Shown piece after piece: positions 25,363 through 36,179 of a stretch of DNA of 64,000 nt. Each line of letters starts with the position of its first letter. The stretch's first letter is position 1. Source of the stretch: Allolobophora icterica (taxonomy: Eukaryota; Annelida; Clitellata; Crassiclitellata; Lumbricidae). The position numbers were made by a program, and so were the translations under genes. The stretch covers positions 19,922,068-19,986,067 of the forward strand of contig OY744612.1 in assembly GCA_963556255.1 (NCBI GenBank), written 5' to 3'. The notes beneath the pieces are model-generated. The model searched no databases. It saw only the letters and a program-made list of their open reading frames with translations, and was not told the DNA's origin.

Positions 25363-26642
25363 CAGGGGCGTAGCTATCATATGAGAAGGGGGTGCAAGGC
25401 ACCTGGGCCCACGACCTCCAGGGGCCCACAGAGACACCAGACAATTTTGTATAACTACAGTTGAAAGTTTCGTTTTACAATTAATCTAATTCACATTACT
25501 GCTTATTTGGTGACCGATCTAGTAGTTGTGATGTTTGAATGCTTCGACAGTCAACACGCATTACTTCCTTAATATAGCCACATTAGCCAGCTGCCAGCCA
25601 CCGTACTGAACTCCTTTTACCTTGTTTTTTTGCATCTCGAGTGACGACTTTCACATTGTATAATGACGACAGTTTATGTGCACAAATGATGTGAGTGATA
25701 ATAAAGATTGAACATTAGTAATGCAGTTTTACGTTGAGAAAATGAAGTGAATTAGCCAAATGAAAATCTTATGCCGTTATGCGTGAAATAAAATTTGCAG
25801 ACTGTTGAAGTTTAAACTGTTCTGCATGAAACACTATGTCTACAAGACATAATACGAGTATTACATCAAAACATTTAAGCGGATTTACGAAACGTAAACG
25901 ATGTCAACAGATTGCAACAGAATCAAAGAAATTGCAAAAAATCTCCAGTTTCATTGTCACTAAGGCTGACTTGGCAACGGCAATGTCTGGCAACGGCAAT
26001 GTCTGGATCTGGATCGGTAGGCCCTACCGACAACAGACTGTACAGCGTGCAAGGATGATTAATGTTGCAAGGATGACTGACGTTTTTGCTGAACAAAAGG
26101 CTAGAAAGAAAGCTATAATGCCATGGCATTGTTTCAAGTACTAGTACTATAAGTGAATAAGTCCGAGTCACTGCATGCAATGCAAGTATGCAGAGTGACA
26201 TGTATTAAATCTGACTGAGAAATAACTGAAATTATAACACTGATTTATCCATCTCATTCTTACAGCACTCATGTTTATTCCGTGAATGAGTTGTATTGCA
26301 TACTTAAATATCAAATGTAATTATTCAGTTTTTGTATGCAGCACACAAACAGCATAGTACTAGGCCTAGTAGGCCTACAATGAAGCACTTGAGTAAACAG
26401 AATTTATAGCTAATTTTGCTTATTGTCCTATTTATATCTTTGATTTATCTGTATAATAGCGATATGTTACACAATTTTATCAGTGTGACTTAAGACCTTG
26501 ACTTAGGCATTTGGCTTATGTGGCATACACACGAGTCCATGACAGTATTGGTAAGAACACAAGGCTACAGCCTTACCAGGCCAAATAGCGGCCCATGCGA
26601 GACCCCTGCACCCGGGCCCATGAAAAACTAGATACGCCACTG
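25363..26642. mobile_element. hAT element (1,280 bp), internally deleted, with transposase N-terminus
   Basis: The ends are CAGGGGCGTAGCTATCAT and, inverted, CAGTGGCGTATCTAGTTT, the classic CAGNGGCGTA hAT terminus. Flanks ACTGCTGC (25355-25362) and ACTGCTGT (26643-26650) match at 7 of 8. The subterminal region is rich in GGGCCC on both sides. It contains the start of a transposase frame at 25836 and then non-coding DNA, so it is a deletion derivative. Confidence 0.9.
25836..26144 (+). pseudogene. N-terminus of a hAT (ZMYM1-like) transposase
   Basis: The 102-residue frame starts 'MSTRHNTSITSKHLSGFTKR' and continues with a basic stretch and 'LQKISSFIV'. A leading '(L)SGxxKRKRxxxxxxxxKKLxKISxFF' is typical of hAT transposases related to ZMYM1-like proteins. 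Similarity stops after about residue 45 and the rest reads through unrelated sequence. The DDE catalytic part is absent. Confidence 0.6.
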
Positions 26643-26921
26643 ACTGCTGTCATCTATTACAACCAATGGTTGGGAACAGCAACCACATTGCTGTCAGCCA
26701 TCAGAATTTACTAAATGATCTTTACTTTAGGTCGCATATTTTATAATTCAAGCAATTTATTAATTACGTTTTCATTACATTACTCGCGAATTATTCTGAT
26801 CCAATCAACCTTCTGAAACCAGGCAAAATGAAACTCTACTGTCAAAATGCTAGCACAAACAATACACAACAAAATGTACAGAAAGCCATCAAACAATGTC
26901 TTGCAAATGATTATAGCACTT

Positions 26922-27045
26922 TTGTGAGTCACTTAACAATTGATCTGCTATATTAACTTTAACGTTACCTTTGTCAGCTTTTGTTAGTCACTTAACAATT
27001 GATGTGCTATAATAACTTTACCTTTACTTTGGGTCACCTTTCTTA
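26922..27045 (+). repeat. Tandem duplication of a ~63-bp unit
   Basis: AGTCACTTAACAATTGATCT and AGTCACTTAACAATTGATGT, each followed by GCTATATTAACTTTA-type sequence, lie one after the other. Confidence 0.75.
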
Positions 27046-27414
27046 CCTTACCTTAGTTTACCTTACAACCTTGCAAATGAAGGTCATGAGATTAACCTAC
27101 AATGTTAGAAATTACTTGACTTTTTCGACCTAAAAACCTCAACAACAAAAGAACCAGTTTTCTTACTTACTGTTTACTTGACCATGATGCCGCCATCATA
27201 TATTACATATATAGCTAACCTTACCCGAACATACACTTGTAAGGTTGGGCAACCTGGCCTAGCACTAAATATACTAATATTGTAGAAGTGACCTTCAGCA
27301 AAAGCATCAATTTTTATTTCCCTCATTATTACCAGATGTCACAGATTCATCATTTGCCAGTACCATAAAATAGAATACCATAAAACTGTATTTCACATTG
27401 CCCTCCTTCCAAAG

Positions 27415-27582
27415 TTCAGAAAGTGCACATGACCATACGACAGAACATCTATAGCATCAAGAAACTGCGAGTGAAGGACTTGCTCAAGAACCCCACACAG
27501 TAAATGCCTCGGGCGAGGCTCGAACCCGTACTCTCCGCGTTACAGGCCAAGTGTTCTAACTAATCAGCCACCGTGCCACAGA
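27415..27582 (-). repeat. tRNA-derived SINE, minus strand
   Basis: On the minus strand GTGGCTGATTAGTTAGAAC (A box region, 27553-27571) is followed by CTTGGCCTGTAACGCGGAG and a canonical B box GGGTTCGAGCCTC (27517-27529). The spacing is right for a tRNA-like RNA polymerase III promoter. Stem pairing is too poor for a functional tRNA, so a SINE head is the likely origin. Confidence 0.6.
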
Positions 27583-27619
27583 TTATTAAGAAAACTGCTT
27601 CTAGAACAAACCAACTAAA

Positions 27620-29073
27620 AATGCACCAATGAAAAATTCACAATGCATCACAATAAATTTAAATAACGCCTGCCAAAAACTACTGAACCGGCTTGTTAGA
27701 AAAAATAATCTGCAAAACAACTTCAGTTAAATAATCAAATAAGCATAATTTTGTTTTAAACTACATTAATACCTATTTTCTCAATAACTTTAATAATTTC
27801 ACCATTAAATGCACGTCCGTCAAGAATAAGAACACCGCCTGGTTATTGCAGTCTTGCTTACATTGTGGCCCTAAGCCAATCGTAAATTATTGTTGCGCCT
27901 TCGTCAAACCCGAAGTCTCAACTCTATGCAAACATGTCACGAAAGCGGTTAAAGTGCTTCGTGTTTAGTCGTTTCGGAACACCTCCATTTCGCCAGTGCT
28001 AAACCCGGCCCCAGCGTTGTTATAGGTAAACAGCGCGTCCGGTAAGTAGGACTCAACTGTCGGCCGGTCGGACGCCGAAAGATTTCTACGAACATTTCAA
28101 ACAAAACGACGCGTCTTGTCATCCGTAGATTCGAATCGCACTACTCACCGTTAAACGTGCCCTAAATCTTGCGACGAGTCGATAAATTACGATTAATAAA
28201 CGTTAGAAATAAGTCTTTCAACCACCAATATACCGATGACTTCTCTAGTCGCTTTTCAGATCGTTCACCCGAGAGTCGCTGTAACTAGGCCGCGTGACGT
28301 CACGCGGCGCAGGTTATATAGGTCATTGTGTTGAGGCTGGTTCCCTGCGTCACGTGTCATGAAAACGCCTCCGAGGCGAGTTGGGCTAGTTCAGCAGAGG
28401 TAATTCGCACCGCGTGCATGTAAAAGCTTCGTAATGCAGATACATGTATATGTAACCGAACAGGTACAGACATTATTTTGTAAACATTATTCTGAATTCT
28501 AACCCGAGATTCAAATCTCTTAAATATGCGAACTGACATCCGCACGCGCCTATATTTATATGGGACGTGCACGCTAACCGGGCCAGTATGTGTAAAAGGT
28601 TTTGAGTGTAGGCCCTAAAGATAAACTTAATTCTTTGAATTCTATTCGTCTGGGCACTTCTGTTCAGCCCGCAATTTGGGCGATGTGTTTGACTCTAACT
28701 TGTCTTCTAATGAACACAACTCTACATGTAGATCTGCCCACTACGACATGTATCCGTTAGGCCTATACCCGCATGATTAGAAGCCACACACACTCCTTTA
28801 TTCTGCTCTGATTTGTTTGGCTTTCTGCTCGTCTCGCCGACTGCAACTAGCTTCTTTAAGCCTTCTTACTAGCATTTTGAAAGCTGAAACTTTAGACACC
28901 TTGGCCAGAAAAATTAAAAAAGAAGAAGGGCAATCCCTTAAAGCTAACTCGAGAGCAGTCATGGGTATGAAGTGTTAGCACTTCTTTTTCTTAGCCTTCG
29001 CTTAGCCAAATCAGCTGTAAATGGTGTAGTCCAATATCGAATTAAAGTATGCGTGGAAAAGTCTAACGGCGAT
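27620..29073. other. Unique, CpG-richer stretch with no recognised gene
   Basis: This is the longest stretch free of recognised mobile DNA or simple repeats. CCGGTAAGTAGG at 28039 has a splice-donor form. No protein similarity is visible in any frame. Confidence 0.4.
28240..28345 (+). promoter_or_regulatory. Candidate promoter: CRE palindrome and TATA-like box in CpG-rich DNA
   Basis: GCGTGACGTCACGC (28296-28309) is a perfect palindrome containing a full CRE. 6 bp downstream is GGTTATATAGGT. The surrounding 27.8-28.6 kb is richer in CpG than its neighbours and has few simple repeats. No adjoining exon was recognised, and the palindrome makes the strand uncertain. Confidence 0.3.
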
Positions 29074-29233
29074 CGTGGGTGTCTATCCCTCCCTAAGTCA
29101 TTGGAGCGACGTCCCTTTCCCCCCTTTTCTTCCCCCTTCCCGTCCCCCCTAAAATGGTGGCACACACAGACAGGATCCCCTATTTCTTGGATGGAGCATT
29201 TGCTCCAAGGTTTCTATGGTGCAGACGCCCCGG
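29074..29233. mobile_element. hAT-like MITE, family 'CAGGGGCGTCTA' (160 bp)
   Basis: This is a diverged copy of the element at 38847-39019. The two share a pyrimidine-rich left part, CCTAAAATGGTGGCACACAC, TTTCTTGGATGGAGCATTTG and AAGGTTTCTATGGTG. Flanks ACGGCGAT (29066-29073) and ACGGCGAG (29234-29241) match at 7 of 8. The termini have mutated (CGTGGGTGTCTA on the left). Confidence 0.78.
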
Positions 29234-29350
29234 ACGGCGAGGAGGAACACTGGACGTCCGGCCAGATTCATCGAGCTAAGAAATCAGCTGCAATACTTAA
29301 ATTTAAAGTATTCATGGATAACTCTTCGGGTTGACTTAAGAAAATTCTTT

Positions 29351-30239
29351 CAGTGTTGTTGTCCTCGAGACCAAGGTCTTGATCTCGAGTGCACTCGAGT
29401 TCGTTTTAAAAGTCTGGTCTTGGTCTTGAGACCAAAAGTCTTAGTCTTGGTCTTGGTCTTGAGGTTCAAAGTCTTGGTCTTGGTCTTGGTCTTGATCTTA
29501 GTCTTGGTCTTGGTCTTGCAAGACCAAGACTTTTGTCAATATGAACAGTCATTTAACCAAACGCAAGAATTTTAAAAATTTATCCAAAACTGACTAATAC
29601 AATATTGCTTTAGTATGTATACTGGGTGAATGAAGCTTTACTGTTGCTTTGGACAATTATTTTGACATCCTGTTATTTACGATGGAATAATTTCAAAAGA
29701 GACTCACGATTTGTACATATACATCAGGTGCTTGAAATGCTGCTGTGTGTGTCTGCGATTTCAGCATCTGTAGAACGTAGGCCTACCTATATTTCACATG
29801 GCAGAATTTTTATGGCCCCACAGGTCACGTATTGGTCAGAAAATTCTGAGCGAATTGGTTTTTATAAAACGCAACAGGCATTTGGAATAACATTTCGCAT
29901 GAAGAACTTGTGTAAATACGAATTCGGAATTCTCTGCAGTCTGCATTTAGAGTTGTTTTGCTTGAATAAAATAAAAGACTTATGTTTTAATTAAAATACC
30001 GAGTATTCCGACTTGACAATTTTTTAGTAAGGAATAGCAGATATGATTGTGATTTTTTGGGTCTTGGTCTCGGTCTAGGTCTGAGTTTCATAGTCTTGGT
30101 CTTGGTCTTGAGGTTTAAAGTCTTGGTCTTGGTCTTGAGGTTCAAAGTCTTGGTCTTGGTCTTGAGGTTCAAAGTCTTGGTCTTGGTCTTGAGGTTCACA
30201 GTCTTGGTCTTGGGGTTTAAGATCTTGACAACAAGACTG
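29351..30239. mobile_element. hAT element (889 bp) with GTCTTG-repeat arms, TSD AATTCTTT
   Basis: The ends are CAGTGTTGTTGTCCTCGAG and, inverted, CAGTCTTGTTGTCAAGATC. The flanks AATTCTTT (29343-29350 and 30240-30247) are identical. Both subterminal arms (29400-29530 and 30057-30220) consist of GTCTTG repeats in the same orientation, broken by AGGTTCAAA spacers every ~27-30 bp. The middle carries a remnant of the hAT dimerisation domain. A truncated third copy of the left end lies at 54874. Confidence 0.9.
29725..29850 (+). pseudogene. hAT C-terminal dimerisation-domain remnant
   Basis: Within an open frame the peptide 'ISASVER' (Ser-Ala-Ser-Val-Glu-Arg at 29761-29778) is followed by 'ISHGRIFMAP'. 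This is the 'SSASVERxFSxxGxIxxxxR' signature of the hAT C-terminal dimerisation domain. About forty residues are recognisable; upstream catalytic motifs are not. Confidence 0.6.
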
Positions 30240-30790
30240 AATTCTTTTGCTTCTTCTTTCTTCTTTAAGGCAGGTGAAGTTCTTCGTAGCTAGGCGTATG
30301 CTTTGTGCTTATCATTAACATTAACATAAGCTTAACATTCGTGCCGCAACCTGTATCCAGTCAACGTATTGCGCAAACCTGGTGGAAAATTTACACCTCC
30401 AGATAATTTCATGAACTTAAAGCGACCTTCGTTTTCAAGATCGCGTGGCCTATTTAATCAAATATCAATATCTCGTAATCTGTGTGAGATAAACAAAGAT
30501 CTCAGTCCATGATAAGTCAGTAATTGAGGTTATGCAAATCAACAGAGTCATAATCAACAATGTCTGACCATCGTAGGCCGATGACAATCAGACGACTTTA
30601 TAGTTCAAGGTCACTTGAACTTTTACATGTATGATTATTAATCATAAATTGATTAATCATTGGCTTAACAGGAACAACAAATGATAGAATTGGTGTATAT
30701 TTTATTGTTCTCGGGGACGTGGAATTCAAAACCGATATGCTCAACATTGTATGACCACAGCACAATCTTGTAGCTCAAGGTATTTGAACC

Positions 30791-31327
30791 CATGGGCGGC
30801 GATCTAGGGGCGCGGGGGGACATGTCCCCCCACCTTTAAGAGTGGGGGGACACTCCATGCATTTGTCCCCCCCCCCACATTTTGAAGAAACGCCAAAAAA
30901 GGCGGAGAAATGTAATTGCGTGTGAGGGTTTTCGCAGCGTTTTTTGACCAGACGAGGGAAAATTAAATTTGTTACGAGAAGTGTCCCCCCCCAAAAAAAA
31001 ATTATGAGAAAGAAGAAGGAATTCGTCAAAAAAGTTTAAATCTTTTAGACGATCTTTTAGACGAAGAAATGAGAAAAAGAAAAGTGTTATTGGTGGGAGA
31101 TGGGAAAAAGTTGTAAAAGGTGGCGAATGACTAAGAAAAGGTCATCAATTTTTTTTGGAGATGAAATCGATATTTTGTGGAGACGAATTGGTGATGAAAG
31201 GGAAATTTTTCGGAGATGAAGTGGTAGAAAATATTTTTGGGGGACAAGATTTTCCAAAACCGGTCGTCGACGAGATCGTGGCCGACTTTGTCCCCCCCCC
31301 ACCTCTCAGACAAGATCGCCGCCACTG
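30791..31327. mobile_element. hAT-like MITE (537 bp), TSD TTTGAACC
   Basis: The ends are CATGGGCGGCGATCTAGG and, inverted, CAGTGGCGGCGATCTTGT. Flanks TTTGAACC (30783-30790 and 31328-31335) are identical. Inside are GGGGGACA/TGTCCCCCC runs at both ends, facing each other, and a GA-rich middle with repeated GGAGATGAA / GGAGACGAA. No transposase is encoded. Confidence 0.9.
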
Positions 31328-31614
31328 TTTGAACCCCAATGGTTGACCCTTGGTTTCTCAGAAACTGAAATCAATAGAATTATGATTCTGGTTTTTGCTT
31401 TGTGGTGGGATTACGGCACTTCAAGGAAATGAGATTAGCCGTTAACGTTGTGATCGACAGTAAAACAAGTAGCCGACGGCAAACTTTTCAACGACAATCG
31501 ACTCACCTTGAATGTCCAGGTCATTTGAACTGTTACAGATCGATTGCCTGTTGCTTGATATTATAGATAATGGAATGTGGAATTACCTAGAAGTGACAGG
31601 CATGCATGTGCCTG

Positions 31615-31905
31615 GCGGATTTTTTGTAGCCGAAAACCCTACGCTAGACACCGAGATCACCTTTCTAAGCCTTATGGCCGTGGAGATAATGGTCACGTGG
31701 AACATCACGGTGAGTGACGTCATTATGTCACGTGATCGGTGGAATATAATTACCGCACAGTGTCAAAGCTAGGCTTTTTGAATTTCTTGTTGTCGAAAAC
31801 CGTAGTCTGGACATCGAGATCGCCTTTCAAACCTTATATATGGCTGTGGAGGTAGAAATGGTGACATCAGAAGTCACGGTGAGTGACGTCACGTTACGTG
31901 AGTGA
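31615..31905 (+). repeat. Tandem duplication of a ~150-bp unit with CRE-like sites
   Basis: Both units read TTTTTTGTAGCCGAAAACC or TTCTTGTTGTCGAAAACC, then GAGATCACCTTTC or GAGATCGCCTTTC, and then TCACGGTGAGTGACGTCA. The palindromic TGACGTCA closes each unit. Confidence 0.75.
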
Positions 31906-32284
31906 CGTTGCGTGTTTACGTGTTGCGCAAGAAGTAATGCCAGAATGTGCCAAGAAATCTTATGCGAATTCCTGCCTCCCAACAATCATAACTTGACAAC
32001 AATATCATACTTCGAAGAACAGTAGGCTACTTTTAAGTTTAGAGAGACCGTTGATTGAATGCAATGGCAACTGTGACGTCAAAGTCACACGACGTCACGC
32101 AACAGTAACCTCATGAATCAGAAACTGTTTTATTTTGCTGCTTGCAAGCAACTTGCCACAGGAATTTTGAGTAGGCCTATATCTTCCCGTTTAAAAGTTG
32201 TGAGTGAAAAACAGCTTTGGAGTAAAAATTCTCCCCAGGTTGCGACATAAAGGTTAATGACTACACAAACATGCACGTACATAC

Positions 32285-32287
<3 letters not shown>

Positions 32288-32361
<74 letters not shown>

Positions 32362-32533
32362 ACGCACACGCACACGCACACGCACACGCACACGCACACG
32401 CACACGCACACGCACACGCACACGCACACGCACACGCACACGCACACGCACACGCACACGCACACGCACACGCACACGCACACGCACACGCACACGCACA
32501 CGCACACGCACACGCACACGCACACGCACACGC

Positions 32534-32569
<36 letters not shown>
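32288..32569 (+). repeat. (CA)n with a central (CACACG)n block
   Basis: The left flank is pure CA to about 32350. Then comes a ~190-bp block of the hexamer CACACG without visible exceptions (to about 32539), then CA again to 32569. The minus-strand reading is TG/CGTGTG. Confidence 0.97.
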
Positions 32570-32573
<4 letters not shown>

Positions 32574-32790
32574 ACATTCACGCGGAGTAATTACATTAAA
32601 TTATGTATAAATAACGACGTTCCCATGTTGCGCATAAAACGTACGTATATCATAGGCCTATACAGACTTCAGTCGAACGCCAATACACACTGTTGTCAAT
32701 AGTTATTTTTATCCTTGTGACTCACTTTACTGCACTTTTATAGAAACCAGTTTTGTACGTTTAGAATGTATTTTACTCTTGGCCTACGTG

Positions 32791-33131
32791 CAGGGACGTA
32801 ACTTTGGTCTAAAAGGGGGGGGTACCAATTTCTTCTCCACTTTCGCTTTGCGCATGAAGACCAGTTTGGACATATTACCGTGCCAGTATTCTCATCAATT
32901 TTGGTGTCAATACAAGTACTTCGTATTTTTGTTTTAGGGCCTACCTAGGGCCTACTCCTTACTCTGTCTACAACTCTACATCCACGAAGCAAGGCAGAGA
33001 CAGCGATATCTGGGAAGGCACATTAATAAACTATTGATTGGCATTGTTTAAAAAGTGAGGGGCACAGTGCTCCTCAGTCCAACAAGTGGGGGCACGGGTA
33101 CCACTCGTACTCCTCACAAATTACGCCTATG
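32791..33131. mobile_element. hAT-like MITE, family 'GGCGTAA' copy 1 (341 bp), TSD CCTACGTG
   Basis: The left end is CAGGGACGTAACTTTGGTCT; the right end, inverted, is CATAGGCGTAATTTGTGAGG. Flanks CCTACGTG (32783-32790 and 33132-33139) are identical. This copy is longer than its relatives because it keeps about 110 bp more of internal sequence (32863-32975). Confidence 0.92.
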
Positions 33132-33483
33132 CCTACGTGACTGGATCCGAGAGGCCCATCGCTCCTGCAATGCTATCGAGTCTGAAATATACGAACCGTG
33201 TTACACGTAGCCTGAAGCGAGTTGTTTTCGTCTTGGCGGAGGACGACCGATGCGGGTCATTGGAGTGACCTCGACCGTTAGTCACTGGAGGCGCTTGAAT
33301 CGACACGCGACGAATGCCTCTTCGTGTATACTTCGTGAGTGGTGTCTGTGAATATCTGGACGTGAGCCATCTTCTACCAATGAGGGACTGCTCGGCGCGA
33401 GGAATTCGGGGATAGAAGGCGCCTTCTATATCCGGGTCCTCGGATTGGAGGCGGCGTCATCGTTTACTGCGAGCTCTGTCACC

Positions 33484-33677
33484 CAGGGGCGTACTTTGGT
33501 CTAAAAAATGGGGGTACCAATTTCTTATCTACTTTCGCTTTTCGCATGGAGACCATCTCTGGGAAGGCACAGTAATAAAATATTGATTGGCATTGTTTAA
33601 AAAGTGGGGGTACGGTACCCCAGTCCAAGAAGTGGGGGTACGGGTACCCCTCGTACCCCTCACATATTACGCCTATG
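33484..33677. mobile_element. hAT-like MITE, family 'GGCGTAA' copy 2 (194 bp), TSD CTGTCACC
   Basis: It runs from CAGGGGCGTACTTTGGTCT to ATATTACGCCTATG. Flanks CTGTCACC (33476-33483 and 33678-33685) are identical. Internal GGGAAGGCACA, ATATTGATTGGCATTGTT and GTGGGGGTACGG match the other copies. It lies 352 bp from copy 1 in the same orientation. Confidence 0.93.
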
Positions 33678-34339
33678 CTGTCACCTGTTGTCTCTCTCCA
33701 CCCTGTCGACGCCATCTGCAAATTGTGGACGAGAACTCATTATTGGTTCCACGAGGGTGCGTGGGTGGGCCATTCCTCTAGTTTACTATGCATTGTTTTG
33801 TTAACTGACATGGGCCTAATTAACACCACACTTCTGATTAGGTTGCTCTTTGAGAGGCGCTATATAAATGCCCAATTACAGGTACACAGACATGGAAAGC
33901 GATATGGACGGAAAGCAGAGGACCAGAGATGAGAGAAGACACTAACACGGGAGTGGCAGAATCGAGTATGTGTTGTTCCTAAACTAATGCTGTTGTCTGG
34001 AAATATGTTGTTATCCACACTGAACAAATAACTTAGGCCTATAGGCCTACGCTGTCGATTTGCCATTCTGCTAAGTCTTCAAACAGAAGCTCTATCGATG
34101 TCTATAGGAAGATTTAGGCGATTCTCACGACCAACTTCCAACCAGTACATTACAGATCATTTGCTTATTTTAAAGTAGGCCTGCAGGGTTGACAAATAAA
34201 TGCCCTAACAAAAGCTTTTCAGTTGTTGGATCAGTGCTATTGTCCGTGTGCCTCGGCCGAAATATCCATCTAGCACGCACCCATATTTCACCCAAAGACA
34301 TCTTAGAGTATAGCTGACACGCCTTCAATGACCTATATA

Positions 34340-34745
34340 AAAGAGACATATAATGTATATATATATATAATTGTCAGTATATATATATGTATATATATAT
34401 ATATATGAGCTTAAGCCTACTTTATCGTATAACCTAGCAATACCTCTGAGTACTAACTGACAATAATATTATAATTAGTCTCATGCTATTTGCTGTAAGT
34501 TTGTGCACCTTTATACCATGTCGACTCAGCCTTCCACTCCAAATGGGGCAGATGTAAAATGAGACGTGTAATGTATATATGGATACATATATATGGATAC
34601 ACACATATATATATATATATATATGAGCTCTTAGGCCTACTTTACCGTATAACCTTGCAATACCTCTGAGTGCTATAACTGACAATGATAAATGGTCTCA
34701 TTTTATTGGCTGTATACGTTTGTGCACCTTTATACAATACCTTCC
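34340..34745 (+). repeat. Tandem duplication of a ~220-bp unit
   Basis: Two units each contain GAGACATATAATG or GAGACGTGTAATG, a TATATA tract, ATGAGCT, AGGCCTACTTTACCGTATAA, CAATACCTCTGAGT and GTTTGTGCACCTTTATAC. The copies have diverged moderately. Confidence 0.8.
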
Positions 34746-34784
34746 TTGTCCCACAGGTCTAGTTTTACTGCCGTCGTGCTCAAG

Positions 34785-34905
34785 AAGGCGTGCAGTCGAA
34801 GCAATTAACGAGCGATAGGCCAACCAGATCAATTCATAAAAAAGAGCATAGGTCGAGGCCATACGGTCGATATATAATCATACAAAGCGTGCACATTTAC
34901 ACTAG
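34785..34905 (+). repeat. Dispersed repeat 'GGTCGAGGCCATA', diverged copy 4
   Basis: AACCAGATCAATTCATAAAA and AGGTCGAGGCCATACGGTCG followed by ATATATAATCATACAAAG match the second half of copies 1 and 2. Confidence 0.55.
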
Positions 34906-35116
34906 CGCTATCTTACTTCGCCTAAAGTCGAATATAGGTCGACTCCATTCCCTAGGGACAGATGTAAAATGAGTGGGCGCCTAACAGGCTGCCAAGACAC
35001 GTGTTCCATTATAAGAACTTGATAATTGTATACTGTCATGTGTTTCAATGTTATTTACTGCGGTCTGTCGTTGAGCTTGTCAATAAAAACGAATATGTAT
35101 ATATATATATATATAT

Positions 35117-36176
35117 ACTAGCTGGATTACCCGGCGTTGCCCGGGGTTTTAAGCTTCACACCACCACCACCACCACCACCAATCTTGGCAGTCGCCCTCT
35201 GGCGGCGACTGCTTCGCAGTCTTGGAGGCCCTTGTGGCGTCTGGCGACCTGTGGCGGAGACTGCTTCGCAGTCTTGTAGACGCCTTCTGGCGTCTAGCGA
35301 CCTCTGCCGTGGACTGACTGCTTTGCAGTCGCCCTCTGGCGGCGACTGCTTCGCAGTCTTGGAGGCCCTTGTGGCGTCTGGCGACGTCTGGCGGAGACTG
35401 CTTCGCAGTCTTGTAGACGCCTTCTGACGTACAGCGGAGACTGCTTCGCAGTCTTGTATACGGCTTCTGGGGTCTAGCGACCTCTGCCGTGGACTGACTG
35501 CTTCGCAGTCGCCCTCTGACTGACTGCTTTGCAGTCACCCTCTGGCGGCGACTGCTTTGCAGTCGCCGAGGCCCTTGACCTGTGGGGAGACTGCTTCGCA
35601 GTCTTGTAGACGCCTTTTGGCGTCTAGCGACCTCTGCTGTGGACTGATTGCTTCGCAGACCCACTGCCGGTGTGTAGTAAACTAGACTGGTTGTTTCATA
35701 TACTGGAAATAATGTAGATCTTTGTGTTTGAACATACGTTAGAATTTTGCTGTAAAACGATGAATATAGTTCGAATCCATCGTCATGAAATTCTGAATTT
35801 TGAAGAAGTTCGTTATGCGCATTATTAATGACGTTGGGGAATACCGGCGCCATAAATATAACCGCTAGAGGCGAGCTGGGTGTCGTAATGCGCATTATTA
35901 ATGACGTTGGGGAATACCGGCGCCATAAATAGAACCGCTTCGCAGTGGAATAGGCGCAGGGACGCTCGGTTGGGTAGTTTTTGGGGATTTTCACCATGGT
36001 AGCGGTGAAAACTGGGGACGCGAACCCCTCCACTGAGTGTCCGATGCCGAGACCGACACAGCAGTCAAGGTTTCGAGTGAAAAGGTGCGAAATTGTAGAA
36101 GTTAAGCCCGGTCAAACAGACAGACAGACAGACGGACACACACACACACAGAATTCTCGCTTTATTTATATAGATA
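35117..36176 (+). repeat. Dispersed-repeat element with CCCGGCGTTGCCCGGG start and hairpin array
   Basis: It starts ACTAGCTGGATTACCCGGCG and TTGCCCGGGG and ends GCTTTATTTATATAGATAG after a run of ACAGACAGACAGACGGACAC. I recall this start/end combination from repeats of several invertebrate genomes but cannot assign the class. Residing inside are about ten copies of GACTGCTTCGCAGTC (35207-35655) and a ~70-bp direct duplication around GCGCATTATTAATGACGTTG (35816 and 35890). The 294-codon open frame on the minus strand (35149-36033) is a by-product of the repeats. Confidence 0.5.
35180..35660. repeat. Array of GACTGCTTCGCAGTC hairpins
   Basis: A 15-bp near-palindrome (6-bp arms GACTGC/GCAGTC around TTC) occurs at about 35207, 35260, 35345, 35395, 35440, 35495 and 35588, plus TTT-loop variants near 35316, 35523 and 35548. 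Between copies are GGCGTCTGGCGACCT-type spacers, with the period alternating between about 50 and 85 bp. Confidence 0.85.
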
Positions 36177-36179
36177 GTC

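Noticed and set aside
27515..27582. A functional tRNA gene on the minus strand
   Set aside because: A and B boxes are present, but the anticodon stem and acceptor pairing are poor. A tRNA-derived SINE explains it better.
32130..32702. Cys-Val, His-Thr and Ala-His frames of 105-145 codons
   Set aside because: Simple-repeat translations of the CA/CACACG tract.
35149..36033. 294-codon minus-strand frame
   Set aside because: Runs through the hairpin array and a duplicated 70-bp segment of a dispersed repeat. The peptide is made of repeats such as LRSS and KQSPP, with no domain.
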